From: Strigamia acuminata
Taxonomy: Eukaryota > Arthropoda > Chilopoda > Geophilomorpha > Linotaeniidae
Reading direction: 5' to 3'
Assembly: GCA_949358305.1 (NCBI GenBank)
Contig: OX442314.1
Coordinates: forward strand, 3,599,087-3,663,086
DNA length: 64,000 bases
Made by a program: the position numbers and the translations under genes. A model generated the notes under the pieces. It did not search any database, was not told the origin of the DNA, and saw only the letters and a list, made by a program, of their open reading frames with translations. Shown one piece after another: positions 1 through 11,132 of this stretch (position 1 is the stretch's first letter; each line of letters opens with the position of its first letter).

Positions 1-772
1 AGTCCGTCGAACGTGTTGACATTGTTTCTATTTCCAATCAATTGGTTTTTTCCCCGGCGAATTTTATACCAAAGCGTGTAGAAAACTCCCTGTTCGATGA
101 GCGCCAAAATACCGAAATATAACACTCCGGTCACAGCCATCATGGTAACTTCCTGACTAATTCCGCTATCCCACTTAAAATAATCAGGCTTCACAGGAGG
201 CAAACCAGTCAAACCCCCAAAGATTTCATTGAAAGATGAAATCTGAACCATTTTCATCAATGCCACGGTCACGGTGAAATTCGGTACAAGCCGAAACAGC
301 CACTGAACGTCTCGTGCAATGTCCTTCAACGAATCGGAGCCGTATTGTTGGAACGTGTTGATGGTGATGCTCAAAGTGATGCCGGCTAACAAGTTGGCAA
401 TCGTCAGACGGCTGAATCCCGTTGCCGGAACCTTGGCCATGAACGACACGATGTAGGTAAAGGGAATCGAACACCAGCCGTACAATATGAGCAGTAAAAT
501 CACAATTCCTGCAAATTAAACACAATCAACTGAATAATTGTATGGGACAATGTCGTCGATGTTCAAAACGGCACAAATTTTGAATTTAGTAATCTAACTA
601 CCATCTTCACACCGAAAATAACACCATGGTGTTGTATTCGAGTAATCGAGTTATGCTAGAAATGGCAATTTTGTAAACATAGATCAAATATTCGAATATA
701 ACACCACTTCAGCTTTCACACCATGGTGTTGTATTTGTTATATTCAAGTTTTTTATTGTTTTCGAATACACC
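1..772. repeat. Left copy of a 772-bp identical direct duplication
   Basis: Matches 14143-14914 base for base by eye at a constant offset of 14142. It covers an ABCA TMD2 exon, its intron edge and the first 175 bp of a MITE. The copies diverge right after the 'cacc' at 769-772, inside a palindromic repeat of the MITE. Confidence 0.95.
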
Positions 773-3700
773 ATGGTGTTATGTTCAAATTTTTATAAAA
801 AGATTTAGAACGTACAGTATATGCATCCAAAATGTGCACTGGATAAAGTTAATTTTACATATTAGACATAACACATTTATTTATTGAAGGTGTGTTGTGC
901 AGTACTGCCAACAGAGTTGTTTAGAAATGTGTGAATTCAAGTTAGTTAGTGTTAGGTTAGGTTTTTACTTTTATAACAAACTTACATGATATTGAATGAA
1001 TATAAGACCATGATGTTAAATTCGAATACAACACCATGGTCTTATTTTCGGTCGAAGATGGTAGGCAAAACAAGCAATAAAAAACTAAACCTTTGTTTAC
1101 CTACCAAAAAAAAACCAAACTATGCTAACATTGTTTGATTGATTAAAAGTGGAAAAAGCTTACTTTGCAAATTATAAAATAAATAAAATCCATCATTCTA
1201 ATCACTTTTTAAACTAAAATACATTGAAAATAAACAGAACTACTTTTCCGCATTGTAGAGCACAGACCACAGTTAGGCGTAAACTGGCTTAGCCAATAGG
1301 AATTAGGAAAACGTTGTGGTGGTTTTGAGGAAAGGCACAGTTCCTAGGACCTACAAACTAGCAGAGATTCAGGAGGCATCCATAAAAAATTGTAATACAT
1401 GTGCGGTAAAAATTTCAGACAAATGCTTCTAAAAATCAAAGTGCCTAGAATCTACGAAGGTCTTAAAGTGGCCCTGGGAGTGTGCGCCTGCCTCTCTCAT
1501 CCTGAGAGAAAGCTTACTTGCTCAACATTCTTGCCAGTGGGAATCAGCGTTGACAGACGATCAGCCGCAATTAAGTCGATAAACATTACTGCCAACTTAA
1601 CAGGTGCACTCTTTGCTTTATTCTATGGAAAATCAATCTCACCTTAGTCAAACGGCTCACCTTAAAGGTAGGTTCACACTTGTGTTCACACTAGACCCAA
1701 CGCAAGAAAACTGACGCAACGCAAGCTGCTTGCGTGCAAAATTCTTGACATTGAAGCCAATTCCTGCTTTAACTCCAAGTTGAAGTAAACGACGCAACGC
1801 AAGAAAAGGTCTTGCAGCCAACCAATCACGATCAACACCAATCACGATCGACTCATCGATTCACGTCTGGTTGGCGAGACTTTGCCACATCCAAGCAAGC
1901 TGCTATTTTCGGATTCTGGAACTAGTTCTAGAACTAGATCCAATTCCAGGTTTCATTGAAACCATCTGATCGGCCAGACGCAACATCAATTGTTTCAGCT
2001 CTGTCTAAACGTGCCATACAGTGTGAACAGACTCTGCATTGCATTTGATTAATTTTTCCTTGCATTGCTTTGCATCGCCCCTAGTGTGAACACAAGTGTG
2101 AACCTAGCTTAACCCAGTGGTTCTTAACCTTTTTGGAGAGTCCAGCACCCCCTTGGATGCATAAAAACCACTGGCCTACTCCTTTCCTAAATACAATAAT
2201 ATTTCCTTTAAAAATTGAAACTAAATAAGACGTTACCAGTTTTCTCTCCGCCAGTGAACGTCCCCGTCTGGTCTACGGTGGAAAAAAGTATCATGAGCAA
2301 AACGGAGCAAACAATGTGCGTAGCATAATCCCAAACGAAAGAAGCGGCCCAGAAAACAGCGCCGTCGACGCCGGTCATGAGTTGCAGATGTTTGGACTTG
2401 GTGGCCCGCTCGTGGATCGGAAACACGATGAACGACGAAGAGAGAAACGAAAGCCCGACCGGCACAAACACGCCCAGCATGATCGACTTCACCATCTGTA
2501 TGATGGCGGCGATGGGGAAGTTGCTCTTCTGGTCCGTCTCCAAAGGCGCGTTCTCGACGACCAACGACACGTTTTCCGTCTTGTTGTAATGTCTCGCCAT
2601 CGCGTTGTGCAACAAATTGAGCGCTAGCGGTTCGGTGTGGTAGAAGAGCCCGTTGTACCACAAGTTCATCTTGGTTTTGTCGCCGGACTCGCTGAAATTG
2701 GCTCCGACGATGTATTTGTTGGAATAATCGATGAAGTGCTTCTGGCTGAGTTCCTTCAGGTAGTCCATGGCGTCGCCGCTGACGTTGACGAACGTGGTGT
2801 CTGTCGGGAACGAGGAATGGTAATAGTATTCGTAATCTTCGTTGAGGTTTTTTTGGAAAACCGTGGTGGCGCCGTACTGCGATATGTCCATGGTTAATGC
2901 GGGTAAGGAGGTGGGAGTTAAATCCAGTCTGTTGTTGACTATCAGGACGGTTGTTATCATTATGACTGGTAAAAGAATCTGTTGAAATAGAATAAGTTAA
3001 ATTATATGAATTGTTGAATTATAATTTCATATAATATTCATATATATTTCAATATATGTCAATTATATTGAAATTGTTGAAATAATAATAATATTGTTGA
3101 AATTGTATTTTTTATTGGTGAAATTGTATTTTTTATTGTTGAAATTGTATTTTTTATTGTTGAAATTGTATTTTTTATTGTTGAAATTGTATTTTTTATT
3201 GTTAAAATTGTATATTTTATTGTTGAAATTGTATTTTTTATTGTTAAAATTTTATTTTTTATTGTTGAAATTGAAATCGCCAATTTGGCACAAAATCTTT
3301 TAAAAATCGCCAATTTGGGACAAAATCCTTTAAAATCGCCAATTTGAGACAAAATCTTTTAAAAATCGCCAATTTGGGACAAAATCTTTTAAAAATCGCC
3401 AATTTGGGACAAAATCTTTTAAAAATCGCCAATTTGGGACAAAATCTTTTAAAAATCGCCAATTTGGGACAAAATCTTTTAAAAATCGCCAATTTGGGAC
3501 AAAATCTTTTAAAAATCGCCAATTTGGGACAAAATCTTTTAAAAATCGCCAATTTGGGACAAAATCTTTTAAAAATCGCCAATTTAGCACAAAATCTTTT
3601 AAAAATCGCCAATTTAGGACAAAATCTTTTAAAAATCACCAATTTGGGACAAAATCTTTTAAAAATCGCCAATTGGGAGCTCGTCTATGCAGTCCCCATT

Positions 3701-6700
3701 TAATGGTTATGCCCATCTTCGATTTGATCATCGCCAATTTTTTCTTACTTGAGCTAACAGCAAGACCCAACGGCGTTTCGAATAATACCATCGTTTCAAG
3801 AGCAACGCCGTAAACGGTTGCATCCACGAATTAAAACCCGTTGATCGTTGGATGCCGCTCACTCCGTTTCCAACTGCAACTGCAAAAATCAAATTTAAAA
3901 AAACAACACTTTATTTATTATTATTTTTTACAATATATTTACCATAATTACCAGTATAATGAAGTAAATTAGCGTTCGATTGATTTTGCTGGATCACGCC
4001 GTTGTTGACGCTGCTGCCGCTGCTTTCCTTGACGCTTTCGCCAACCTTGAGAAAAACTTCTTCCATCGTGGTGACGCAAATGCCGAAGTTATTCATGCCG
4101 AGTTTTGGCGCGTTTGATTCGAGGTGCTTAAACATGTCGGCGAATGTGTTCGAGGATTCCGAAGGAAGGATGAGACTTAGTTCGGTCGCGTTGTCGGATT
4201 TGATCACGACTCCCGGAACGTGTTGCTGCACCAACGCGCAAATGCGGTTTACATCGCAATGGTCGGCTTTGCTGATATTCAAATGGTATCCGGCACCTAG
4301 AAATTAATCGTTTGGAAAATGTAATGGCATTTTTAAACGTGTGCTAAATAAACATGGAAAACCATTAAAAAGTACTGAATAAATGTTGACAAATGTTGAA
4401 TAAATATCGAAGTGTGTTGGATAAATTTTGAGAAATGAAAAATAAATGGTGGGAAACGTAGAATAAACGTTAAGAAACATTGGAAAGCATTGGAAAACAT
4501 TGAAAAAACATTGAAAACGTTTGAAAATATTGAAAAACATTGATAAAACATTGAAAAACATAGATAAAACATTGAAAAAACATTGAAAACGTTGGAAAAT
4601 ATTGAAAATCATTAATAAGACATTGAAAACGTTAGAAAATACTAAAAAACATTGATAAAACATTGAAAAAACATTAAAAACGTTGGAAAACATTGGAAAA
4701 CATTGAAAAAACATTGGATAACATTGAAAAAACATTGGAAAACATTGAAAAAACATTGAAAAAGTTGGAAAAACATTGGAAAACATTGAAAAAACATTGA
4801 AAACGTTGGAAAATATTGAAAAAACATTGAAAACGTTGGAAAATATTGAAAATCATTAATAAAACATTGAAAAAACATTGATAACATTGGGAAACATTGA
4901 AAAAACATTAAAAAACATTGAAAAAACATTGAAAAACATTGAAAAAACATTGAAAAACATTGAAAAAACATTGATAAAACATTGGAAAAACATTGGAAAA
5001 CATTGAAAAACATTGGAAAACATTGAAAAAACATTGGAAAACATTGAAAAAACATTGGAAAACATTGAAAAAACATTGATAAAACATTAATAACGTTGGG
5101 AAATATTGAAAATCATTAATAAAACATTGAAAAAACATTGATAACATTGGGAAACATTGAAAAAACATTGGAAAACATTGAAAAAACATTGGAAAACATT
5201 GAAAAAACATTGATAAAACATTGAAAAAACATTGAAAAGATTAAATAAGCAAAATTACCGTATCTTTTCTTCAAAAACAACGGAGAACCGCAACACTCAA
5301 TCTGCCCTCGTGCCATAATAGCGATCCTATCGCCCAGCACATCGGCCTCTTCCATAAAATGCGTGCTCAAAATAATGCACCGATCCTTCCTCGCTTCCTG
5401 CAGCAACTCCCAGATGGCTCTCCTCGCTTCCGGGTCCATCCCCGACGTCGGTTCATCCAACATAACTATCTAAAAACCCAAAAAAAAATCATTCCAAAAC
5501 TAAAACACAAAAAAAAAAAAATACTTTTGGATTTCCAATCAGAGCGATTCCCAAATTCAACTTCCGCTTCATTCCGCCGGACAACTGCATGGCAAGCGTG
5601 TTCCTCTTGTCCCACAGCTGCAGTTTGTGCATCAGGTTTGTCACTTCCGTGTTGAGTTTCTTGGCCGAATTGATCTTGAGTTGTCCGAAAAACTTGAGGT
5701 GTTCGACCACCGTGAGCGTGCTGAACAGCATGTTGTGTTGGGGACACAGGCCGAGGTTCTCGCGAGCGAAGTCGATGTTGGTTCGTATGTCGTATCCGTT
5801 CACGATGGCCGTTCCGCTCGTGGGGGGGAACATTCCCGTCAGAATGGACATCGTGGTGGTTTTCCCGGCGCCGTTGTGACCGAGTAGAGCCGTTATTTGG
5901 CCCTCGTAGATGTTGAGACTCAAATTGTCCACGGCGGTTTTTCCTTTACCGTAATTCTGGGAATGAGAAAAATTAATTTGGAAAATCAGTTTAAATATTT
6001 ATGTTTCATGTTTTATATGCAAAAAAAAGTGGAAAACGCACTTTTTAGGCACGAAATGACTACAAAAGTAGAAAAATCACTTTTTAGGCGTAAAAATTAA
6101 ATTTTTTTTAACCTGAAAATTTATTTTTAAGCAATAAATTCACTTTTCAGATGCTTAAATTTAATTTTTACGTGCAAAAAACCAAATACTTTAACAAAAA
6201 TCAACTTTTTTCCATAAAAATGGCATATTTCCAGTAGAAAAATTCACTTTTAGACGCGTAATCGGCCGTTTTACACCCAAAAATCAAACTTTCCATGTGA
6301 AAATAAAATTACTTTAGTTAAATTTCTTATTGCAATAGCCGTATCGAGACCGCTCGGTTCCTTTTCAAAGTTCATCGAGTTTAAATTATCAACGTCGCCT
6401 TCTTCCGAATGCATCTGTTCGATTCTGCACCAATAATCCTTCTGCAAAAAAAATAAATAAATAAAATAAAAATAATATAAATAACTTTTCTCAAAAATAA
6501 TTACCGTGAATAAAAAATACCAAGGTTTTCCAACCCCATAAATCCCAGGAAACACATTGTCCAAATACCACGTTAAACCGCCATAGAGAAAAATATCGAT
6601 AATAAACATCATAATTATATACGCCATCGTTAGATCGTCGCCTTGGTAACTCGGTTCGTTTAAATTAGTCCAATTAATCCCGATACCTGCAATTATTAAT

Positions 6701-7889
6701 TAGTTTATTCAATAAAACCCAATTAAACTGAATTAAATTGAAATAACTCACTTCGGCCTTCGAAAGCGACGATAAAGCGAACCGCCCACGCCATCGCCAT
6801 GTTTGGGAAAATGGCGACGAGCAGTTTCGATGAAATATTCAAATCGTGGTAGCTTCGAGACATCAAATTGAACGGGATGGAGAAGGTGAGCACCCAGGCG
6901 AGCACCCCGATGGCCGTGGCGATCGTGGCTGCGAAAATTAATTTTAATTTTAATTGTAATTTTGATTTTATTTAGATTTTATTTAGATTTTATTCCGCGT
7001 ACGTTTTGAAAAGAAGCAGGAAATGAAGAAACAAAAGAAAATGGCGCTCGTGATGTATAAAACGAAAATAAATAATATTAATTCGGGAGATGAGTAAGAT
7101 AGGACCGAGTATTCCTGCAGTTTGGAACACAAAAAGAAGACGATTATAATAGAGCTGATTAGCATCATGACGAATGAACTAATGAACCAGCCGATCCATT
7201 GCAGCCAGCCGGGTAGACCCATCAGTTTCATTAATTCCTGAAACATTAAATTCGACATTTTTAGTATTTTTCAGATTTTGAAAATTTAAAATTGAAAAGG
7301 AAAAAATTTAAAAAAAAAAAACGGAATTTATTCAATTGTGTTGACTCAATGTTTTGATTAAAACGTGTCATTAATAAAGATAAGCAACTGTTGATAGATG
7401 AAGGAGATAAAACAAACTGTAATAGTCTTTTATAAACGAAGTTCTGATAAAATTAAATCAGAATTTCATTTGTTTTTGTTATTTTTCAATTTTTTTTCGT
7501 TGATTTTCAATTTTTTTCAATTTTTCCTCTCCCTAAAAATGATAATTTAATTTATTTCGTAAATAAATAACCTATCACCTTAACACCCATTTCCTTTTCC
7601 CCCACAATGTATTTAATGAGCGTCGGCGAAATAAAGACGAAACTGAGAACGAGAAAAAGCGGCAACGTATTCTGAAGAAAATCTGAAAAACAGTTATCCT
7701 TATAATAAGGTGGGTAGGGAAATTTTTGCGTCGTTATCTAAAAAACAAAAAATAAAATAAATAAATATATCTTTTTTAAAATTTTTTAACTATTTACCTC
7801 GAATTGAGACGAATCAAAGCTGCTAGAAGTTAATTCCATAAACCGTAAAGCGATATTATGTTGTAGAATCATAAACGTTTCGTAGTTAA
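1..7889 (-). CDS. ABCA3-like ABC transporter, piece A (TMD1, NBD1, TMD2; both ends missing)
   Basis: ABCA-family full transporter, a polytopic membrane protein that typically moves lipids. Exons read from spliced minus-strand similarity: 7798-7889, 7579-7737, 7003-7237, 6752-6928, 6505-6686, 6313-6441, 5525-5956, 5259-5469, 3952-4296, 3749-3879, 2237-2978 and 508 down to 1. The first five encode TMD1 ([17 protein letters not shown] region). Exon 5525-5956 has Walker [11 protein letters not shown]-loop and signature LSGGMKRKL; exon 5259-5469 has Walker [12 protein letters not shown] and the H-loop. Exon 3749-3879 is small but phase-correct and supplies the segment entering TMD2. Exons 2237-2978 and 508-1 give TM7, the large extracellular loop and the following helices. 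NBD2 lies off the left edge; N-terminal exons above 7889 were not recognised. All examined junctions are GT-AG with matching phases. Confidence 0.88.
598..1064. mobile_element. MITE-like element with ~43-bp TIRs and internal AACACCATGGTGTT palindromes
   Basis: The ends 598-641 and 1021-1064 are inverted repeats differing at a few sites: CTACCATCTTC, then a run ending AACACCATGGTGTTGTATTCG. The 14-bp core AACACCATGGTGTT is a perfect palindrome; full or near copies recur at about 622, 717, 769 and 1030. No ORF. It sits in the TMD2 intron of ABCA piece A. No convincing target-site duplication was seen. Confidence 0.7.
1662..2112. mobile_element. Non-autonomous TTAA-flanked element with ~30-bp TIRs (piggyBac-like MITE)
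   Basis: TTAA at 1662-1665 and 2109-2112 bracket inverted repeats built around the shared core GGTTCACACTTGTGTTCACA (left 1671-1690; right arm 2081-2108). No coding capacity. TTAA target duplications are the hallmark of the piggyBac superfamily; assignment rests on that and the TIRs alone. It lies in an ABCA intron. Confidence 0.65.
3072..3268. repeat. 21-bp minisatellite in ABCA intron
   Basis: About nine tandem copies of a 21-base unit (tgttgaaattgtattttttat with small variants). All frames are open because the unit is a multiple of three; the resulting ORFs are not genes. Confidence 0.9.
3276..3675. repeat. 30-bp minisatellite in ABCA intron
   Basis: About thirteen near-identical 30-base copies (core cgccaatttgggacaaaatc). 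It abuts the 21-bp array in the intron between the short pre-TM7 exon and the TMD2 exon. Homogeneity suggests recent expansion. Confidence 0.93.
4440..5245. repeat. CATTGAAAA-type minisatellite filling an ABCA intron
   Basis: About 800 bp of short-period repeats (aaaacattg with 9-15 base spacing) occupying almost the whole intron between the NBD1 Walker-B exon and the NBD1 C-terminal exon. Long minus-strand 'MFFQCF' ORFs across it are repeat artefacts. Confidence 0.9.
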
Positions 7890-9716
7890 CTTTTAAAAAA
7901 ATATATAAATTATAAAATTTTAAAAATTTTAAATCCAAATTTCTCTTACTGAAATTCTTTCAATTCTTTCTCTTTCAATTCCAACTTACTGCCTGTAATT
8001 GGTTGCAATACACCGCAGACTAGCAAAAACTGCAAAATATTCTAAAATCTTCACAAAAATCTCTCAAAATCGACAAAAACCATCCAAAAACCTCGAAAAA
8101 CCTCCCAGAACCTATAAAAATATAGAAAAAAAATCACAAAGAATCAATTTCTTTGCAAAAAATGCCAAAAAATTAACCAAAACAAGTAAACACTTATCTG
8201 AAATCCTTACATATTGACCTAACACCGATCAGGGCTGTTTGTACCAATCAAAATTGCCTAGAAAATAAAATAAAACCAAATTAACACAACAAAATTTTAA
8301 AAAAAAACTGAAAAAAACTGAAAAAACAAATTCCAAAAAATGTAGTTTACCTTCTAAGATGTCCTACCTGGCTAAGGTGCAGTTGGGGGTCGTCAACAGG
8401 CATTTGGGCGATCTGAAATAGCTAGAAAATAAATTTAAAAAATAAAAAACACATCAAAATCAATAAAAAAAAATTGCCAAATTTGGGAAACATTAATTTC
8501 CAATACAAACAACAAAGAACACAACAAATTCCATCAAAAAACCACCGAAATCGTGGCGGTGGAAAAGAACAAATGCTAGAGAAAATAAATAAAAACAACA
8601 AAAAACTCATCAAATTCCATCAAATACCACCGAAATCGCGAAAAATTATTGCTTAAAACAACCAAACTCACCAGCGAGGCGAGAACGAAACCAACATGGC
8701 GGTGTAAAAGAACAAATGCTGGAGAAAATAAATAAAAACAACAAAAAACTCATCAAATTCCATCAAATACCACCTAAATCGCGAAAAATTATTGCTTAAA
8801 ACAACCAAACTCACCAGCGAGGCGAGAACGAAACCAACATGGCGGTGTAAAAGAACAAATGCTGGAGAAAATAAATAAAAACAACAAAAACCTCATCAAA
8901 TTCCATCAAAAAACCATCGAAATCGTGAAAAATCATCGATCAAAACAACCAAACTCACCGTGTGAGATGTCCCGGGTTCCGCCCAGGCATTTGGACGGGC
9001 TGAAATGCCTAGAAAAGAAATTAAAACAACAAAACACACATCAAATTCCATCCAAATCGTGAAAAACCACAGAAATCGTGAAAAATCATCCCCCAAAACA
9101 ACCAAACTCACCAGCGAGGCGAGAACGAAACCAACATGGCGGCGGAGGACAACAATTGCTGGAGGCGCCCCGCTATGCGGTGGCAATCTTGGGAAGGAGG
9201 TTAAGGGATGGAGGAGACGAAATCGAGCTTTCTGCACCAATCGCAGCCGCCAACAGGCCCAAGCCCGCACCCTTTGCCGCTGAATCTAAAGATTTCTTGC
9301 ACTAGCAAATGATTATTTCAATGCTCATTGGCCAGTTTCTCAAATCTCATTCATTCGGTTGGTTACTTATTTTTCCCTCCAAATAGTTTTCTCTTCATTG
9401 ATTGGTCCTTAAAATTCAGTTTCTACTAACTGACACGAGGTGGCGAATAGAGGGCGCTGCTAGAGTAGAAGAGGCGGCAAATTTGAACGCGCGACAAAAA
9501 CCATCTTTTAGAAAACCGCTCATCAGTTGCAGTGGTTGCATAAATAAATAAATGAAATGATAATTGACGTTAATTCTCAATGTTTTTTTTTTATAAATCT
9601 CGACGAAATTTTCAATGTTTTTGATGAATCTCAAACGGTTTTTGTCAGATTTCTACAATTTTTAGTTCAATTTCTCCAAATTTTTCTCCAATTTCCCCAA
9701 ATTTTTGTCAAACTTG
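7890..9716. other. AT-rich intron/flank of ABCA piece A with 143-bp tandem repeats
   Basis: No exon could be assigned, although the transporter's N-terminal exons should lie on this side. A good donor-like site (gtaagt on the minus strand, about 7989) may end a short unrecognised exon. About 8530-9150 holds a 143-bp unit (core 'aaaagaacaaatgct' at about 8563, 8706 and 8849) in at least three good copies plus a diverged one, each containing 'ccagcgaggcgagaacgaaa'. Confidence 0.6.
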
Positions 9717-10010
9717 CCCTAACCTAACGTGCCCTTAACCTAACGTAACCTAACCTAACGTGCCCTTAACCTAACCTAACCTAACGTGCCCTTAACTTAA
9801 CGTAACGTAACCTAACCTAACCTAACCTACCGTAAACTAACCTAACCTAACCTAACGTGCCCTTAACCTAACCTAACCTAACGTGCCCTTAACCTAACGT
9901 AACCTAACCTAACCTAACCTAACCTACCGTAAACTAACCTAACCTAACCTAACGTGCCTTAACGTAACATAACCTTACGTGGTCTTGCCTTAACGTAACG
10001 TGTCTTTGTC
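9717..10010. repeat. Degenerate telomere-like (CCTAA)n array with interspersed ACGTGCCCTTA
   Basis: Dozens of CCTAA units (TTAGG on the other strand, the canonical arthropod telomere repeat) interrupted regularly by 'cgtgccctta' and 'cgtaa' variants, forming a higher-order repeat. It is flanked by unique sequence on both sides, so it is interstitial, not a chromosome end. Confidence 0.8.
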
Positions 10011-11132
10011 ACAAAACGTATTTTTGATTGTAAGAATTTTAATTTTTCTAACTTTGAACGAGATTTTAAAATCCAAGTTTTTCGAATTAATTGTTGACAA
10101 TCTTTGAAGTTTTTTTCTCAAATTTTTTTCTTTTTTTCTTTCTTTATTTTATTATTTTATTTAATTTGCACAAAAATTATTCCCTTTCTTTCTCTCCTCA
10201 CAAGTCAACACAACAGCCGTCAGTTGAGTTGCCATGGCATTAATCCCCCCTTCCTTTTATTCCCCCTTCCTTTCCCAATTTGGCCCTTTCTCTCTTGCCT
10301 CGTCGGTGACCGCAGCAACTCCGGAAACGAGATCTCAAATGCACTCAAATGAAATGAAATGAAAATTCCAGAAAACAAAAGATCAAACTTTATTCATTTA
10401 TTCATTTATTCATTTATTGAATTTATTGCAAGTGGTCAGAATAAAAGTACGTAATATTGTTATCCTTGTGTTTCCAGAACAAAAGCGAAGTTTTCACTAA
10501 TGAAATGTGTATTAGAGTCGGCAAATCCAAAACGGACTTGATGGCGTGCAATTGAGCTGTAGTTCGAGTCTTTCAAACTGATTTATTAATATCACCTTTA
10601 GAAAAGAAAACATATAATGTAAAATTGCTTTCATGCAAAACGATTCAATTTTTAAAATATACTCAACGGTTAATTTTGAAAATCCCAAAGGCCTTAATCG
10701 CTGCCTTAATCGATTTTCGACATGTTCTCTCGCTACAATGCACACTTGTAACAGATTTGTTGTTTAATTGTCAACATAAATTGTTACACTCAAAAACGGT
10801 TTGGTTGTTTTAACTAAATGTATCTGTAATCAATGTAAATTCAATATCATGTCTGTATGGACACTTATCATCCAAAAATTAAAGACAAAACCACAATCAA
10901 AATAAGAAACAAGCTGTTCAAATATAAGTATCATTTTTAATGATCACGTCATAAATAAATATCGTATAGCGGTAACAGTTTTATAAATGCTCTGATAAAA
11001 CAATGACATTAAATAGAAATTTTAAAAATTATACACATTAATGTGCGTTTGTTCACATAATCAGTGATGACCAGACTCGACAAAAAAATCGAAAAATAAA
11101 ATTCGAAAAAATAACATGAAATGAAATTTAAG
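10011..11132. other. Intergenic AT-rich sequence downstream of ABCA piece B
   Basis: Contains short attca-type repeats (about 10393-10420) and small unsupported ORFs. No feature recognised apart from the 3' flank of the transporter. Confidence 0.5.

Noticed and set aside
3059-3703. Several overlapping ORFs of Lys/Phe-rich or Leu/Tyr-rich repeats on both strands
   Set aside because: They are translations of 21- and 30-bp minisatellites whose periods are multiples of three.
3636-3827. 63-residue minus ORF starting MDATVYG
   Set aside because: Out-of-frame overlap of the real ABCA exon 3749-3879, whose correct frame encodes the pre-TM7 segment.
4304-5210. Minus-strand '[10 protein letters not shown]'-type ORFs of up to 160 residues
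   Set aside because: Translation of the CATTGAAAA intron repeat, located between two confirmed ABCA exons.
9005-9305. Plus-strand ORFs over the 143-bp repeat
   Set aside because: Coding only by repeat frame; no conserved motif and on the wrong strand for the transporter.
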